From: Lunularia cruciata
Lineage: Eukaryota; Streptophyta; Marchantiopsida; Lunulariales; Lunulariaceae
NCBI GenBank assembly: GCA_948567375.1
Contig: OX419755.1
Coordinates: 6,887,001-6,951,000 of the forward strand
Reading direction: 5' to 3'
Length of the DNA: 64,000 nt
Under the pieces are notes generated by a model that was not told where the DNA came from, did not search any database, and worked only from the letters and a program-made list of their open reading frames with translations. Numbering within the stretch: the stretch's first letter is position 1; every line of letters starts with the position of its first letter. The position numbers were made by a program, and so were the translations under genes. Below, in pieces: positions 36,470 through 47,552 of this stretch.

Positions 36470-36557
36470 TTGGCATTGCAGGGCTTCTTGTTGAACTTGC
36501 TGCTTCACGTTCCCCGGGAGGTTTTCAGAAGATTCGCAGCTCACGCCATCTGTAGAA
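36470..36557 (+). other. 3' splice site and last part of 5' untranslated leader
   Basis: A pyrimidine/T-rich tract ends with GGCATTGCAG|GG at 36480-36481, a good plant acceptor. The 76 bases to the ATG at 36558 contain no upstream ATG. Known ETR1-type genes in angiosperms also have an intron in the leader, which supports this reading. Confidence 0.5.
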
Positions 36558-39500
36558 ATGGATAACTGTAATTGCCTCGAACCGCAATGGTCCGCAGAGG
36601 ATCTCCTTATGAGATACCAGTACATTTCAGATTTCTTCATTGCGCTCGCTTACTTCTCCATACCTCTGGAACTGATTTACTTTGTAAAGAAATCTGCCGT
36701 CTTCCCCTATCGATGGGTTTTAGTCCAGTTTGGGGCATTTATCGTACTATGTGGGGCGACTCATCTCATCAGTTTGTGGACTTTTACTACCCATTCGAAA
36801 ACTGTAGCCTCAGTAATGACGGTTGCCAAAGTTTTGACCGCCGTTGTGTCTTGTGCAACCGCACTTATGCTGGTGCACATTATACCCGACCTCCTCAGTG
36901 TAAAGACAAGGGAGCTGTTTTTGAAGAACAAGGCAGCAGAGCTGGACAGAGAGATGGGTCTAATACGTACACAAGAAGAGACTGGACGGCATGTGCGAAT
37001 GCTAACTCACGAGATTCGGAGTACCTTAGACAGACATACAATCTTAAATACCACCCTGGTTGAGTTGAGTAAAACTTTAGCACTAGAAGAATGCACTCTT
37101 TGGATGCCAACTAGGAATGGTTTAGAGCTCCAGTTGTCTCATACCCTGAGACAGCAGAGTCCTGTTCCGATCACTGTCCCGATTCATCATCCTACCATTA
37201 AACAGGTGTTCAGCAGCAACCGTGCAGTCGTCATTAATCCAAATAGTCCGGTCGCAGTTACAAGACCTCGGACTGGAAAGTACATGATAGGGGATGTTGT
37301 AGCTGTGCGCGTACCTCTCCTCCATCTGACCAACTTCCACATTGGCGACTGGCCCGAGTCATCAAAACGACCATTTGCTCTGATGGTTTTAATGCTCCCT
37401 TCTGACAGTGCACGAAGATGGCACGTCCATGAGCTAGAATTAGTGGAAGTCGTTGCGGATCAGGTAACTTTCGATATCTCGTAACAAACCTCGTGAATGA
37501 GGCTCTTTTATTTAGTGCTCTTATCTCAATACTGCAAGAGAATACTACCAAATTACTATCTTGAGAGTAACAATCTTGAGAGAGTCAATAATTTCGTAGT
37601 CATACGCATGGTAGCTTAGGTGAGTACAGGAATTCTTATTCTGACAAAGTATCTTCTTCGCAACGTTTGATAGAAAGGGTGTTGATGTTTTCCTTTCAGT
37701 ATATGGTGTTTTCCAGTAAGATAAGTTCTGATCTTGGTAGCTCCTTGCCATATTGCTGCTTAGACTACCCTTGTCCAGTCGTGATGAATCATTCCTTTAG
37801 TATTGTACACAGTAATTATATGTCTATCTGCAGCTCAAAGCTGTTGCCTGCTGCGTGGAGACTGAAGTATCTGTACTCCTTTTGTGCAATCAGGTTGCAG
37901 TTGCCCTTTCACATGCAGCTATTTTGGAAGAATCAATGAGAGCTAGAGACCTTCTTATGGAACAAAATGTTGCGCTGGACATGGCTAGGCGGGAAGCAGA
38001 GACTGCTATCCGAGCGCGGAATGACTTCCTTGCGGTCATGAACCACGAGATGCGAACGCCAATGCATGCAATTATTGCCTTGTCATCGCTGTTGCAGGAG
38101 ACGGAGATGACCCCAGAGCAGAGGTCCATGGTAGAAACTGTTCTGAAAAGCAGTAACCTGCTTGCAACACTTATCAATGACGTCCTGGATCTTTCTAGAC
38201 TTGAAGATGGAAGCTTGGAGTTGGATATGCGTACCTTCAACTTACCTGCGGTTTTTAGAGAGGTAAAATTCTGGCTTGGAACATTCTGTATACTATGGTG
38301 AAGGTTTACTATGGCCGCCTTCTGCTTCCCTTTATTGTTTAGCGTCTCAGGACTCAAGTGTCCATAGCGCTTGTTGCGATATACTTTATATCCTGTCCTT
38401 TTCCGCTTCGCTCTCATCACCCTGTTACGCATCGACAGGTTTCTGCAGCCACACCATCCTATAGCTCTCGCATTGTTCCACTCCTCCATTCCCCAGCTAA
38501 TTCCCTCCCTATTATTTTTCCTTCGCCCTTTGTCTGATTCAAGGGACCTCTGGTGTATACAGTGTTCCTACCCAACTCCAGCTCATGTATTTTATTTTTA
38601 TCGTTCCCGCACTGCTTACTGGCAGTCTTTTACATAGCGATGCCTATTTCTCGCAGTCATTAGCATAGAGTTCTCGATTTCATGGTGGTTTACTAGTCTG
38701 TTAGCCATATGTTATCCTCAATTTGTTTCAATTATACCTTTGCTTCAAGTTACATTCGATGCATTCTACATTATGGATTTCTCACTATTCTAGCATTGTG
38801 AATCATGTACATCTTGCTTACCTATCATTTGCAATTCATGAGTTTTGGATAACCCACTCCCAGAACGGCTTCTGTTCTCATATACCTATATATGGTTGTT
38901 TGTACGGTGTCGCTATGAAGCAGCTATCTGGTTTTGGGGGTAGATTCTCTAGTTTACATGATTTTTGATTTCCATGCATTTTGGTATCGGGAGACGACTC
39001 TTATATCGGTTGTGGATGAAACGTCTATACTTGGTCTGGCTGATGTTGACGATTCGGTGCCACATGATTGCAGGTCATGAACCTGGTCAAGCCGATTGCT
39101 TCTGTTAAGAAGCTCTCAGTATCATTAAGTCTACATCCAGAGCTCCCAGAGTTTGCTGTGGGTGATGATAAGAGGCTCATGCAAACTGCCCTCAATGTGG
39201 TCGGCAATGCAGTAAAGTTCACTAAAGAAGGGAGCGTGACAGTGAATGTGTGTTTAGAAAGGCCCGAGTACTTGCGTGATCCTCGATATCCAGATTTTCA
39301 GCCTTCTCATGGAGAAAACCATTGTTACATCAGAGTGCAAGTGAGTACAGGACCTAAAACTAGTGTTGGACTTGCCATGGAGATAGTTATGCAGTTGCAT
39401 ACCTGAAGTTAAAACCATCTTGATAAAAGATATGTCTCTGTTCTGGATCCTTTAAATCTTGCTGTTCCGCATTATCTGGAGTAGATCGTTTGTTGCAGAA

Positions 39501-41111
39501 AGCTCTTCTGTGTGATCTTTCTTGAAGCCGATTCCGATCTTTTCTTTACTTCCAGAGATTTAGATAGTGTCACCATTTACACTTTACTTATTTGGTTCGA
39601 CTCCACTGAGTTTTGGGTGAGTGTATCTCAGTATCTAGGCGCATCTTCATGGGCCCGAAGCCTCTGTGGGAACTCTAGATTAAGCAGTTCCTTCTCTCAC
39701 CATGGCTGATTTATGGAGTGATGCGGCTCAGATCACTAAGAACGTACATATATTCCTGGCTGATATGAAAATGGCCGCCACTTACAGTGTTGTAATCACT
39801 CCTCACTGTCCTTTGTTTCTGCAGGTGCGTGACACTGGACTTGGTCTAAATCCCCAAGACATCCCCAAGTTGTTCAACAAGTTTGTACAAGCTGACTCGA
39901 CTACTACCAGAAACTATGGAGGCACTGGACTTGGTTTGGCAATCTGCAAAAGGTAAACTTTAACCATATCACGTGAACTTTTCTGGGTCTGTGATTTGCC
40001 TGTGCGTGCATATGTCATCCGTCTCTCCTTTTGCCCGTGCAATTTTGGTTCCTTCCTACTGCCGTTAGTCTTTCAGAACTGTTTTGGCACTTCTGAAAGG
40101 AGGTGCTTACATCATTTCATCATGAAGATAAATTTCCAGTTCAGGAATCAGCTACCATATTATCTCACCCCTACTGTTGCAAAATGTGTCTTTGTCTTGG
40201 GTCTAGCGAGTAGAACCCCACCTTCTTTTGCAATGCACCTTGGGAGAAACTAATTGTCACAATTTTCGTACGATGATGTCACAGATTCGTAAATTTGATG
40301 GAGGGTCACATCTGGATTGAAAGTGAAGGATTGGGTAAAGGATCCACTGTTATATTTATTGTAAAGCTTGCGCTACCGGAACACGGGAATGATAAGGATC
40401 GGCAGATGACTCCAACCGTTCAGCCAAGTCATCTACGTACCGACTTTAGTGGTGTTAGAGTTCTTGTTACTGACGACAACGGGTATGTATATCGTTCTAA
40501 GTATGTTGTGTCGCCGGTTTATTACATCTCAGCTGAGTGTTATGTAGAGCTGGATGTCTTTGTAGATTTCTGATGGTCGCCTCTTCTGTCTGGTTTGTCT
40601 GGTTTTGTTGTTTGATACTTGAATCTTGGTTGTCATATTTGTAGATGCATAAAATGATTGCAGGTTCCATTAAAGTCATCAGAAGCATACATTTTAAATG
40701 AAGGCTGTACTTACCATCGTTGATGTTGTTGTGCGCAGAGTTAATAGAATGGTAACCAGGGGGCTACTTATTCGTCTGGGATGTGAAGTTACCGTGGTTA
40801 GTTCGGGGAGAGAATGTTTACAAGTTATCTCTCAACCTGGCCAACCTTTCAGGGTCCTTCTACTGGATGTGTGCATGCCTGACATGGACGGATATGAGGT
40901 GGCTGTCCGAATTCAAGAGAAATTTGCCCGCCACGAGAGGCCTCTGCTTGTAGCTTTAACTGCCAATACCGACCGAGGAACTCGAGAACGCTGCATGAAT
41001 CTGGGCATGGACGGGGTTGTGCTAAAACCTATCTCTTTGGAGAAGATGCGAGTGGTATTGACTGAACTATTAGAACGAGGATCTCTGGTGGAAAGCCTAA
41101 GGAGATCTTAG
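36558..41111 (+). CDS. ETR1-like: Ethylene receptor, ETR1-type (subfamily I) with histidine kinase and receiver
   Basis: Coding exons: 36558-37463, 37894-38262, 39074-39340, 39825-39952, 40285-40482, 40739-41111. All introns are GT-AG, the summed frame is intact, and the product has 746 residues. It binds ethylene through Cu(I) in the endoplasmic reticulum membrane and signals through CTR1-type kinase (family knowledge). Visible features: C4 and C6 for the disulfide dimer; three membrane helices within about residues 23-110, with D25, C65 and H69 for copper/ethylene; a GAF domain about 158-307; H353 in NHEMRTP; N470 in GNAVKF; G1 box DTGLGL at 517; G2 box GTGLGL near 547-552. The receiver has D620, D621, phospho-acceptor D666 in [13 protein letters not shown]697 and K719. 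All kinase boxes are present, so it is subfamily I. It appears functional and is the only intact gene in the window. Confidence 0.97.
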
Positions 41112-42100
41112 AGAATCAACGAGTGGGTTACCTTCCTGTCCCCATTTGCATCTGGTGACGAGTGTCTTCTCCTACTGTCAATCTTCTGGAATATCTTCTC
41201 GCGACAGGGAAATTCTGACCCCTTGGATGAGAAGGTTGATATGTGCTGGTCAAACTCAGTGGGAAATTGCGGTATAGTAGTTGGTCCTTAGCCTCTCCAA
41301 CTTGAGGCTTGTACAGTGTTGCGCAGTTGCCAATTGTTCTTAGCACTGCTTTCCGGATAGAATGGTGTTGTGTGGCCTTGAGGTCACAAATTACAGCGCG
41401 CTTAAAGTATCAATTGATGCTTCGAGCAACTGGGCTTCCTGCTATGCCGGTGCCATGCTCCAAATGTAACATACTCTGATATCATAATAAGTCATGGTAG
41501 TCGTCCAAAAAGGTTCCCTCTCCTATGTGTGTTATGGCGGTGCGACCATCTCCACAAGAAGTTATTTTGACTCGACTCCACCGTCCATGAGATGATCAAA
41601 TAATTCTTGGAACAAGTGTGGTTAGCCGATATCTCTCCTCGTCTGCACGTTTCCAGCTTTTTCTCACATCTTGCTTTATGAGCCTCTTGTGTGTCGTGTC
41701 CGCGTCAAGCTGATGGAAGTTCTACCATTGTTCCTATTGACGGATGTCATGTGGGACTTCCCACAGCGGTTGAGTTTGTCATGGATCCGGAGGCCTGTTA
41801 AAAATGTACTTACTTTAACTTGAGTTGCTGACCTCGCTACGAATCGTCTGATGGTTTGGCTCGAAGATTTACACAATCAAGTCACCGGAATGCACTAACG
41901 TTTTCCGCAAAGTCCCTAAACAAACGTTAAACGCGGTGGATGGTGAATATTTTGTAGGTGCAAAGAGGTTGTCCCTCCAGTTTTATAAATCTCACAAATA
42001 CATTGAAAGTGACCCTATCGGGAGCTATGACGAGGTTTGCTCGAGAACTTATCGCTAGCCGCAGCAGACCCCATATCCGGGGCCAATTGATTGACGCCGT
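41112..42100. other. 3' flank of the ethylene receptor gene
   Basis: It begins with the likely 3' untranslated region. No clear AATAAA signal was found close to the stop; an ATAATAAGT phrase near 41481 is a weak candidate. No other gene recognised. Confidence 0.4.
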
Positions 42101-42105
42101 GGAAC

Positions 42106-42475
42106 CTTAAAATCTGTTAACAATTACTAGTAGGTGCCCGCAGTCCCGAAGGGCAAGGGCAGTTCCCAAAGTTGTCCCTAGTCCCCAAGCATAACATTAG
42201 TTATTAATAACCTAAAACTAAAAATCTAAACTGAATTGTAAATCCTATCACCTTCAAGTTAGAGATCTGGAGTTTAATTTTGTGTAAGTCATCTAGTACC
42301 TTAAAATCTATTATCAATTACAAGTAGATGCCCGGAGTCCCCCATGGGGCAAGGCAGTTCACAATGTTCATAACATTACCTATTAACAACCTAAAACTAA
42401 AAATTTAAACTATAAAAACATCAACTTCAAGTTTGAGGGTCTAGAGTTTCATTTTGTGGAAGTCATATATGTGAC
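42106..42475 (+). repeat. Tandem duplication, about 190-bp unit, two copies
   Basis: Unit 1 starts near 42108 (CCTTAAAATCTGTTA) and unit 2 near 42299 (CCTTAAAATCTATTA). Each contains AGTAGRTGCCCG, GGGCAAGG, CATAACATTA and AACCTAAAACTAAAAAT. It marks the return from gene-proximal to repeat-rich sequence. Confidence 0.8.
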
Positions 42476-42479
42476 TGTG

Positions 42480-44845
42480 CTCAGGGAGCTTCCTTGAAAG
42501 TTGGGGCATTACCTTGAGGTTTAAGGACCATGTCTATGTGTTTTGGGGGCTCATCTCAAAGGTTTGCCACACTATTGAGGAAACCATCCCAATGTTGACG
42601 AGCCAAACTGATATGTTTGGAGGGTTGGCCCCTTAAATTTTGGAGCAATGTTAGGTGTACTTGCCATACCCTAATCCCCCATAGTTCACTCCAAAGTTTA
42701 GAGACAAGACCCCATGTTTGGTGTGCTCTCCCTATATTTATGACCAGGCTCAATGTTTAAAGATCTAGGCTTAATGTTTGGAGGTTTCTCCTAGACTTCA
42801 AACAGGATGACCTGATCAAAGTCAAAGAAAGGAGTGTGGTCCAGTAAACTAAAAGAGACTTGGATTACGGTTAAATCTAATTTTGCAACTATAAGGCACT
42901 CCCCACTTTTTCAAATTGCAGAGTTTTGTTGGTAGGTATCATGTGTTATTATCTAATCTATCAATGAAAACTTGAAGTTACATTAAGATGAATCAACATT
43001 TTTTTCCTCATATTCCAACTATATCTTTAGAGTTGATGTTGGATAGGGCAATTCCATTTCACTCATTCTTAATCAATGGTTAATAAAATGGTGTACACCA
43101 TAAAAGTTCAGGATCCATTATTCTTCAAGTTCATTTAAGAGCATGAAGAAGTGTGATTCTATGACCTTGAAGTCTTGTATCTTGCATGATTGATCCATGA
43201 GGAAAACTGGTGATTCTAACCAATCCAACACATGGGAAGTAGAAACATAAACTCCATTATTCGTTATGTTACCAAGTTTTGGAAGAACCTACTACATCCA
43301 TCCATTAGTCAAGCTAATATAGGTGATTTTGCTTCACAGGTGTTATAGATTCATAGCAATTGCAGTCAATCTGCACCGAAGTGAAAGTGACATATCTACT
43401 ATCATCACGAGATATGGTACCATACACATCCACATGCTACCACAATCAACAATTTATAACACACATACTGCAAATGCATGACAAAAGAAAAGGGAAGAAG
43501 GAAAATACTTGCCTTTCCACCTGGTCAACAAAGCAGCCAATTGTGGTTATATCGAGTAGAGATTGGAGATGATACAAGTCGATAATGCTTCTATCCCTAA
43601 TATTTTGAGTAGTATCACGTGTTATGAAAAAAAGAAACTCATGTCTTCATGGCAACATAAAATTATGGACTCCAAATAGACTTCTAAATGACATACTCTA
43701 AGGACACAAAGGTAGTAATACCTTGACATATGGACACTAAAGATATAATATTCACTTTTACTGCTTCCATCAACTTTGGATAAGTGAACGCATAAGCCCT
43801 TGATTGCTGGAAAATTCTAGGGCCCAATGTGCATACCAGTTTTGGCATGCCAAGGTTAAGGTCACTCCCTAAGAAGGAAGCATATTCTACTTTTGCCAAG
43901 TTCCAGATTTAGTCATCTCCTATATATAGAATCTTAATTTCTTAGCATACAATGAAAAAAACACCTATCCTCACCCCTTGGCTCCAAAAAATCTACCAGC
44001 CATGATTTTATTCCCTTACTAAATCATCTCTTCTAATAACTAATATAATTTTTGGGTGCATTATGTCTTTATTTTAAGGTAGAATCCCAATTTTTTTGTA
44101 ACAGTATCAAGATATGAAAATGCAAGCTTAGAAGGTTAGGTGTACATTTTAAGCCAAGGAAGAAATACCAATAACATAGATGGCTTCATAGCTAAAATTC
44201 ACAAAGTTGTCGATAAACTGCAAAAGAACATCTTGATAAAAGAAAAGAAAACCCATTACTTCTAATTACTTCGTCTTTCCCTAGGGAGACATTTTGAGCA
44301 TAATTTAAAGAACCTATAAGACAAGTTATCTTTCAATCTTTTCAAGAATCCTATGGCACTACTTTGTTGAGAGTCAATTTCTTGCCTAATACTTCTAACA
44401 ACTAGTGTATTCCTCTTTTCTTTGCTACAAACAACTAAAATGCACCGTGCTTATGTTCATTACCATACCTCCTCAACCCTTCACTCTCTACAAATAGGTA
44501 CAAAACAACAAATCAATAATAATTTGACTCTCATAACCTCCTCCATCCAAAATTAGACTTGGATCTCTCTTTATTTACACCCTAGGGAAAATTTTATCCA
44601 CTTGTGCAATTCTCCTCAATTAATTCAACTCAACAGACTTCTTTACTCACCAATTCTTTGATTAGCAACATGGTCCGTAATAAAGAACCAAAGCCTTCAC
44701 TAATCAAAGATCAAAGCTCAAAAGCTCTATACACTAAGAACCACTTCTCTCAATCATTAGTCTACTAGTTAGGCTTTTGTGGTAAGGGACTCCCAAGGAA
44801 AAGAAAGTGGAAATTTTGAGCTCCAACCCCAGAAATGCCATCTAT
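42480..44845. other. Unassigned AT-rich region
   Basis: No gene recognised; open frames are shorter than about 72 codons. No match to the other repeats in the window was seen. Confidence 0.4.
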
Positions 44846-44849
44846 TTTG

Positions 44850-45965
44850 TGTGCCGCTAAGGATAGCAAAAACCAGAATTGTAGTACGTTATTATAGAGT
44901 ATAAGATCATTATATTCCCTTAGTGGTGCTTATAATCCCCAGCAGAATAAAATCTGTAAATGCTTTGCATAAAAAAAGGAGATTCTGTCAACCACTAATG
45001 ATAGTCAACCAGGTATAAACTTCCATCAAAACACTTTAAAGAACACTTTCTGATAAAAAGGCAGATTTGTGTAAAATTAAGTGATGTCATCCTTGATGGG
45101 GCAAGGTTAATCCCCAATCCCCATCAGATTCCATCAACCGCTAAGGATGAACACCGCCAAAAACCAAGGGGATTTATGATAATAAGGCAGATTTTGTGTG
45201 CCGCTAAGGACCGCCAAAACCAAAATTGTGATCTATTATTATAGAGTAAGATAATATCATTATATTCCCTTAGCAAAGGTACATCATCCTTGATGTGGCA
45301 AGGCCAATCCTCAATCTCAATTCCTTGACTTTGCATAGGATTCTATTAGCCATTGAGGACAAAGACTATTGGAAACCAAGGGAAATTTTGTTAGCCACTA
45401 AGGACCACTAAACAACTAGTAATTTATTACAATGTTTGTTGAAACAACAAAAACCTATGCAATGCTTGCAGAAACCATTTGGGCTAGAATTTGGGCCATA
45501 AGGAAACTAGGTAAAAAATCCATCAAAACACTTTCAAGAACAAATTCCTTGTAATAAGGCAGATTTCATGTACTGCTAAGGATCACCAGAGTTGGAATTG
45601 TAATCTATTATATACAGTAAGATAAGATCATTATATTCCCTTAGTACGTGCTTATTGGCTCCAATGGGTCAAGGCTAGTCCATAGAATTTTCATTGGATT
45701 CCATTAGCCACTAAGGATTGAAAAATAGTTAGTAATCTGTTACAATACTTGAACCATAAAAAACTTATGCCATGCTTGCAAAAAACACTTGGGTTAGAAT
45801 CCTTAAGGAAACTAGGTAGAAACGTCCATCACAACACTTTTGAGAACAAATTCCCTATAATAAGGCAGCTTTTCATGTGTAGCTAAGGATCACCATAGCC
45901 TTATTTCTAATCTATTTCTATAGAGTAAGATAAGATCATTATATTCTCTTAAACATACTCATTGT
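44850..45965 (+). repeat. Satellite-like tandem repeat, about 310-370-bp period, four copies
   Basis: A core of about 90 bases recurs near 44850, 45194, 45562 and 45873. It comprises GCTAAGGAY-CRCCA, an AATTGTRATCTATTAT-type phrase, then GAGTAAGATAA, ATCATTATATTCCCTTAG. Spacer sequence between cores is also related (AAGGAAACTAGGTARAAA, CAAGGCYARTCC). The copies are diverged and no open frame is shared. Confidence 0.7.
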
Positions 45966-45969
45966 AATC

Positions 45970-46843
45970 ACAAGTTTAACACCAATTTGATTTCCTAATT
46001 TCACTTTCTATAAAGTCATTTTCTCATGATTTTGGGAAAATTGTGCTACCACTTTGCAGACAATGTTATTACATCATACCAAATAGTTTGGATAAAAGCA
46101 TAGAAATTGGGATGAGTAGAAGGCACTAAAATATTGGTAGAATAACAACAATGGAATTCAAAGCCTTCAAAATATTTGCACAAACTCCACCTAAAGTCCT
46201 ATTGTGGAGGTGTTGTTCTATAGAGCTTTATACCAATCAATGACAAAAGGGAGAAATTCACATTAAGTCAATCTCTTATGGTCAAAGCTTAACTTCATTC
46301 AGTAACAAGTCCAAGACCTACCAAAAACTCTAATTGGTGTGTAAATTGGATTGACCTTATCGGTTCTTGAATGTAATCTTATAACACTATATTTTTTTAC
46401 TCAAAGTATTGCTATACATTTTGAATTTGCTTTGGCTAACAATACACAATCTTAGACATAAGAAGATAGTGAATTATATAAAGTTCTTTAACTGAACTCC
46501 ATAATATAAGTGCTTTTTGTGAATAGATTTCTCTTGCATATTGTTCTTCTTTCTAAACTTACATAGTAGGAAGTTTCAATTTAAGATTTTTGACATTTGT
46601 AAATATCCTATGAAGAAAATCTATTGGAGCTCTCTTAAAACTTTGCAAGAAGTCTATGATGAATATAAAGAAATTTTATGGGTTATACCCCATAGTTGTA
46701 AATGGGCTATGGGTCACTTTTTTCATGACCTATAAATTCTTACAAACTTCCAAGTGATTATAAGATTTATTGTAGATCTTTATGAGACCTTCATTAATTA
46801 TATTTGAAATGTCAAGAATAGGTATTATGAGCAGTCACATATC
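45970..46843. other. Unassigned region
   Basis: No gene or repeat recognised up to the start of the T1 terminal repeat at 46844. Confidence 0.4.
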
Positions 46844-46844
46844 T

Positions 46845-46916
<72 letters not shown>

Positions 46917-47552
46917 CTCTATCCACCATACCTAGGAACTTGAGGGCTCAACATCAAAGAAGTGAGCTTTCTAAAGTTGCACTTCAAAGGTATACCTTCA
47001 GACTCAACTTAGCACTCTAACCCTAATGGTGCCATTGACGGCCCATCTGACAATACAAATGGTGTGACTAATGGTAGCTCCAATGGCATGATTAGTAGCC
47101 TTAACACAAAATCTGGCCTCCACTAATAGCCTTTGAGAAACTATTGATATAACTGTGATTGCCAAGACTAATACCTAGCATTCAAGCAAACTAGCTTCAA
47201 TGTTGCAAATGTTATGACAATTGTTGTGCATATATACACCACTACATAACATACATTATTGTCAACATCATACACTATATGAGAAAACTCATACAAAAGT
47301 CATACACAAACTCTAAAGTGTTATAATTGCTCCCCTAGTTGGTAGTTAGAGCCCTCTAACTCCAAATAGTCATCTAATCCAAGTATGTAATATGCTCTAT
47401 GGTGGGCAAAGATTAGGAGATTAGGTGCTATCAAGCCCTATTTTCAGTCACTTGTCTACAATGCATATCACATAAAGAGCAAATCAGTTATAGATCAAGT
47501 ACATTGAGGACATAGCTATTATCTTTGAGGAATAACTGTGAGAAGAGGAGGT
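46844..47552 (-). mobile_element. Ancient T1 copy, 3' terminal part
   Basis: It starts with TTGTGCATATA (T1 terminus) and contains a remnant of repeat A, repeat B (about 46918-47215), a second A (47221-47324), and T1 internal sequence matching 53801-54025. It ends at about 47552 where T2 LTR sequence begins. The matching continuation of the same old copy lies at 51933-53138 and 63011-63115. About 420 bases corresponding to 54025-54445, including the PHD finger, are missing. Confidence 0.75.
46851..46912 (+). repeat. (TA)n microsatellite, 62 bp
   Basis: Thirty-one uninterrupted TA units, expanded from the GCATATATAC phrase that starts repeat A in the other T1 copies. Confidence 0.95.

Noticed and set aside
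36572..37063. 163-codon open frame overlapping receptor exon 1
   Set aside because: It is a different frame of the conserved receptor exon; the receptor frame has clear homology and intact splice sites.
37890..38489. 199-codon minus-strand open frame over receptor exon 2
   Set aside because: It is antisense to conserved histidine kinase codons and has no recognisable domain.
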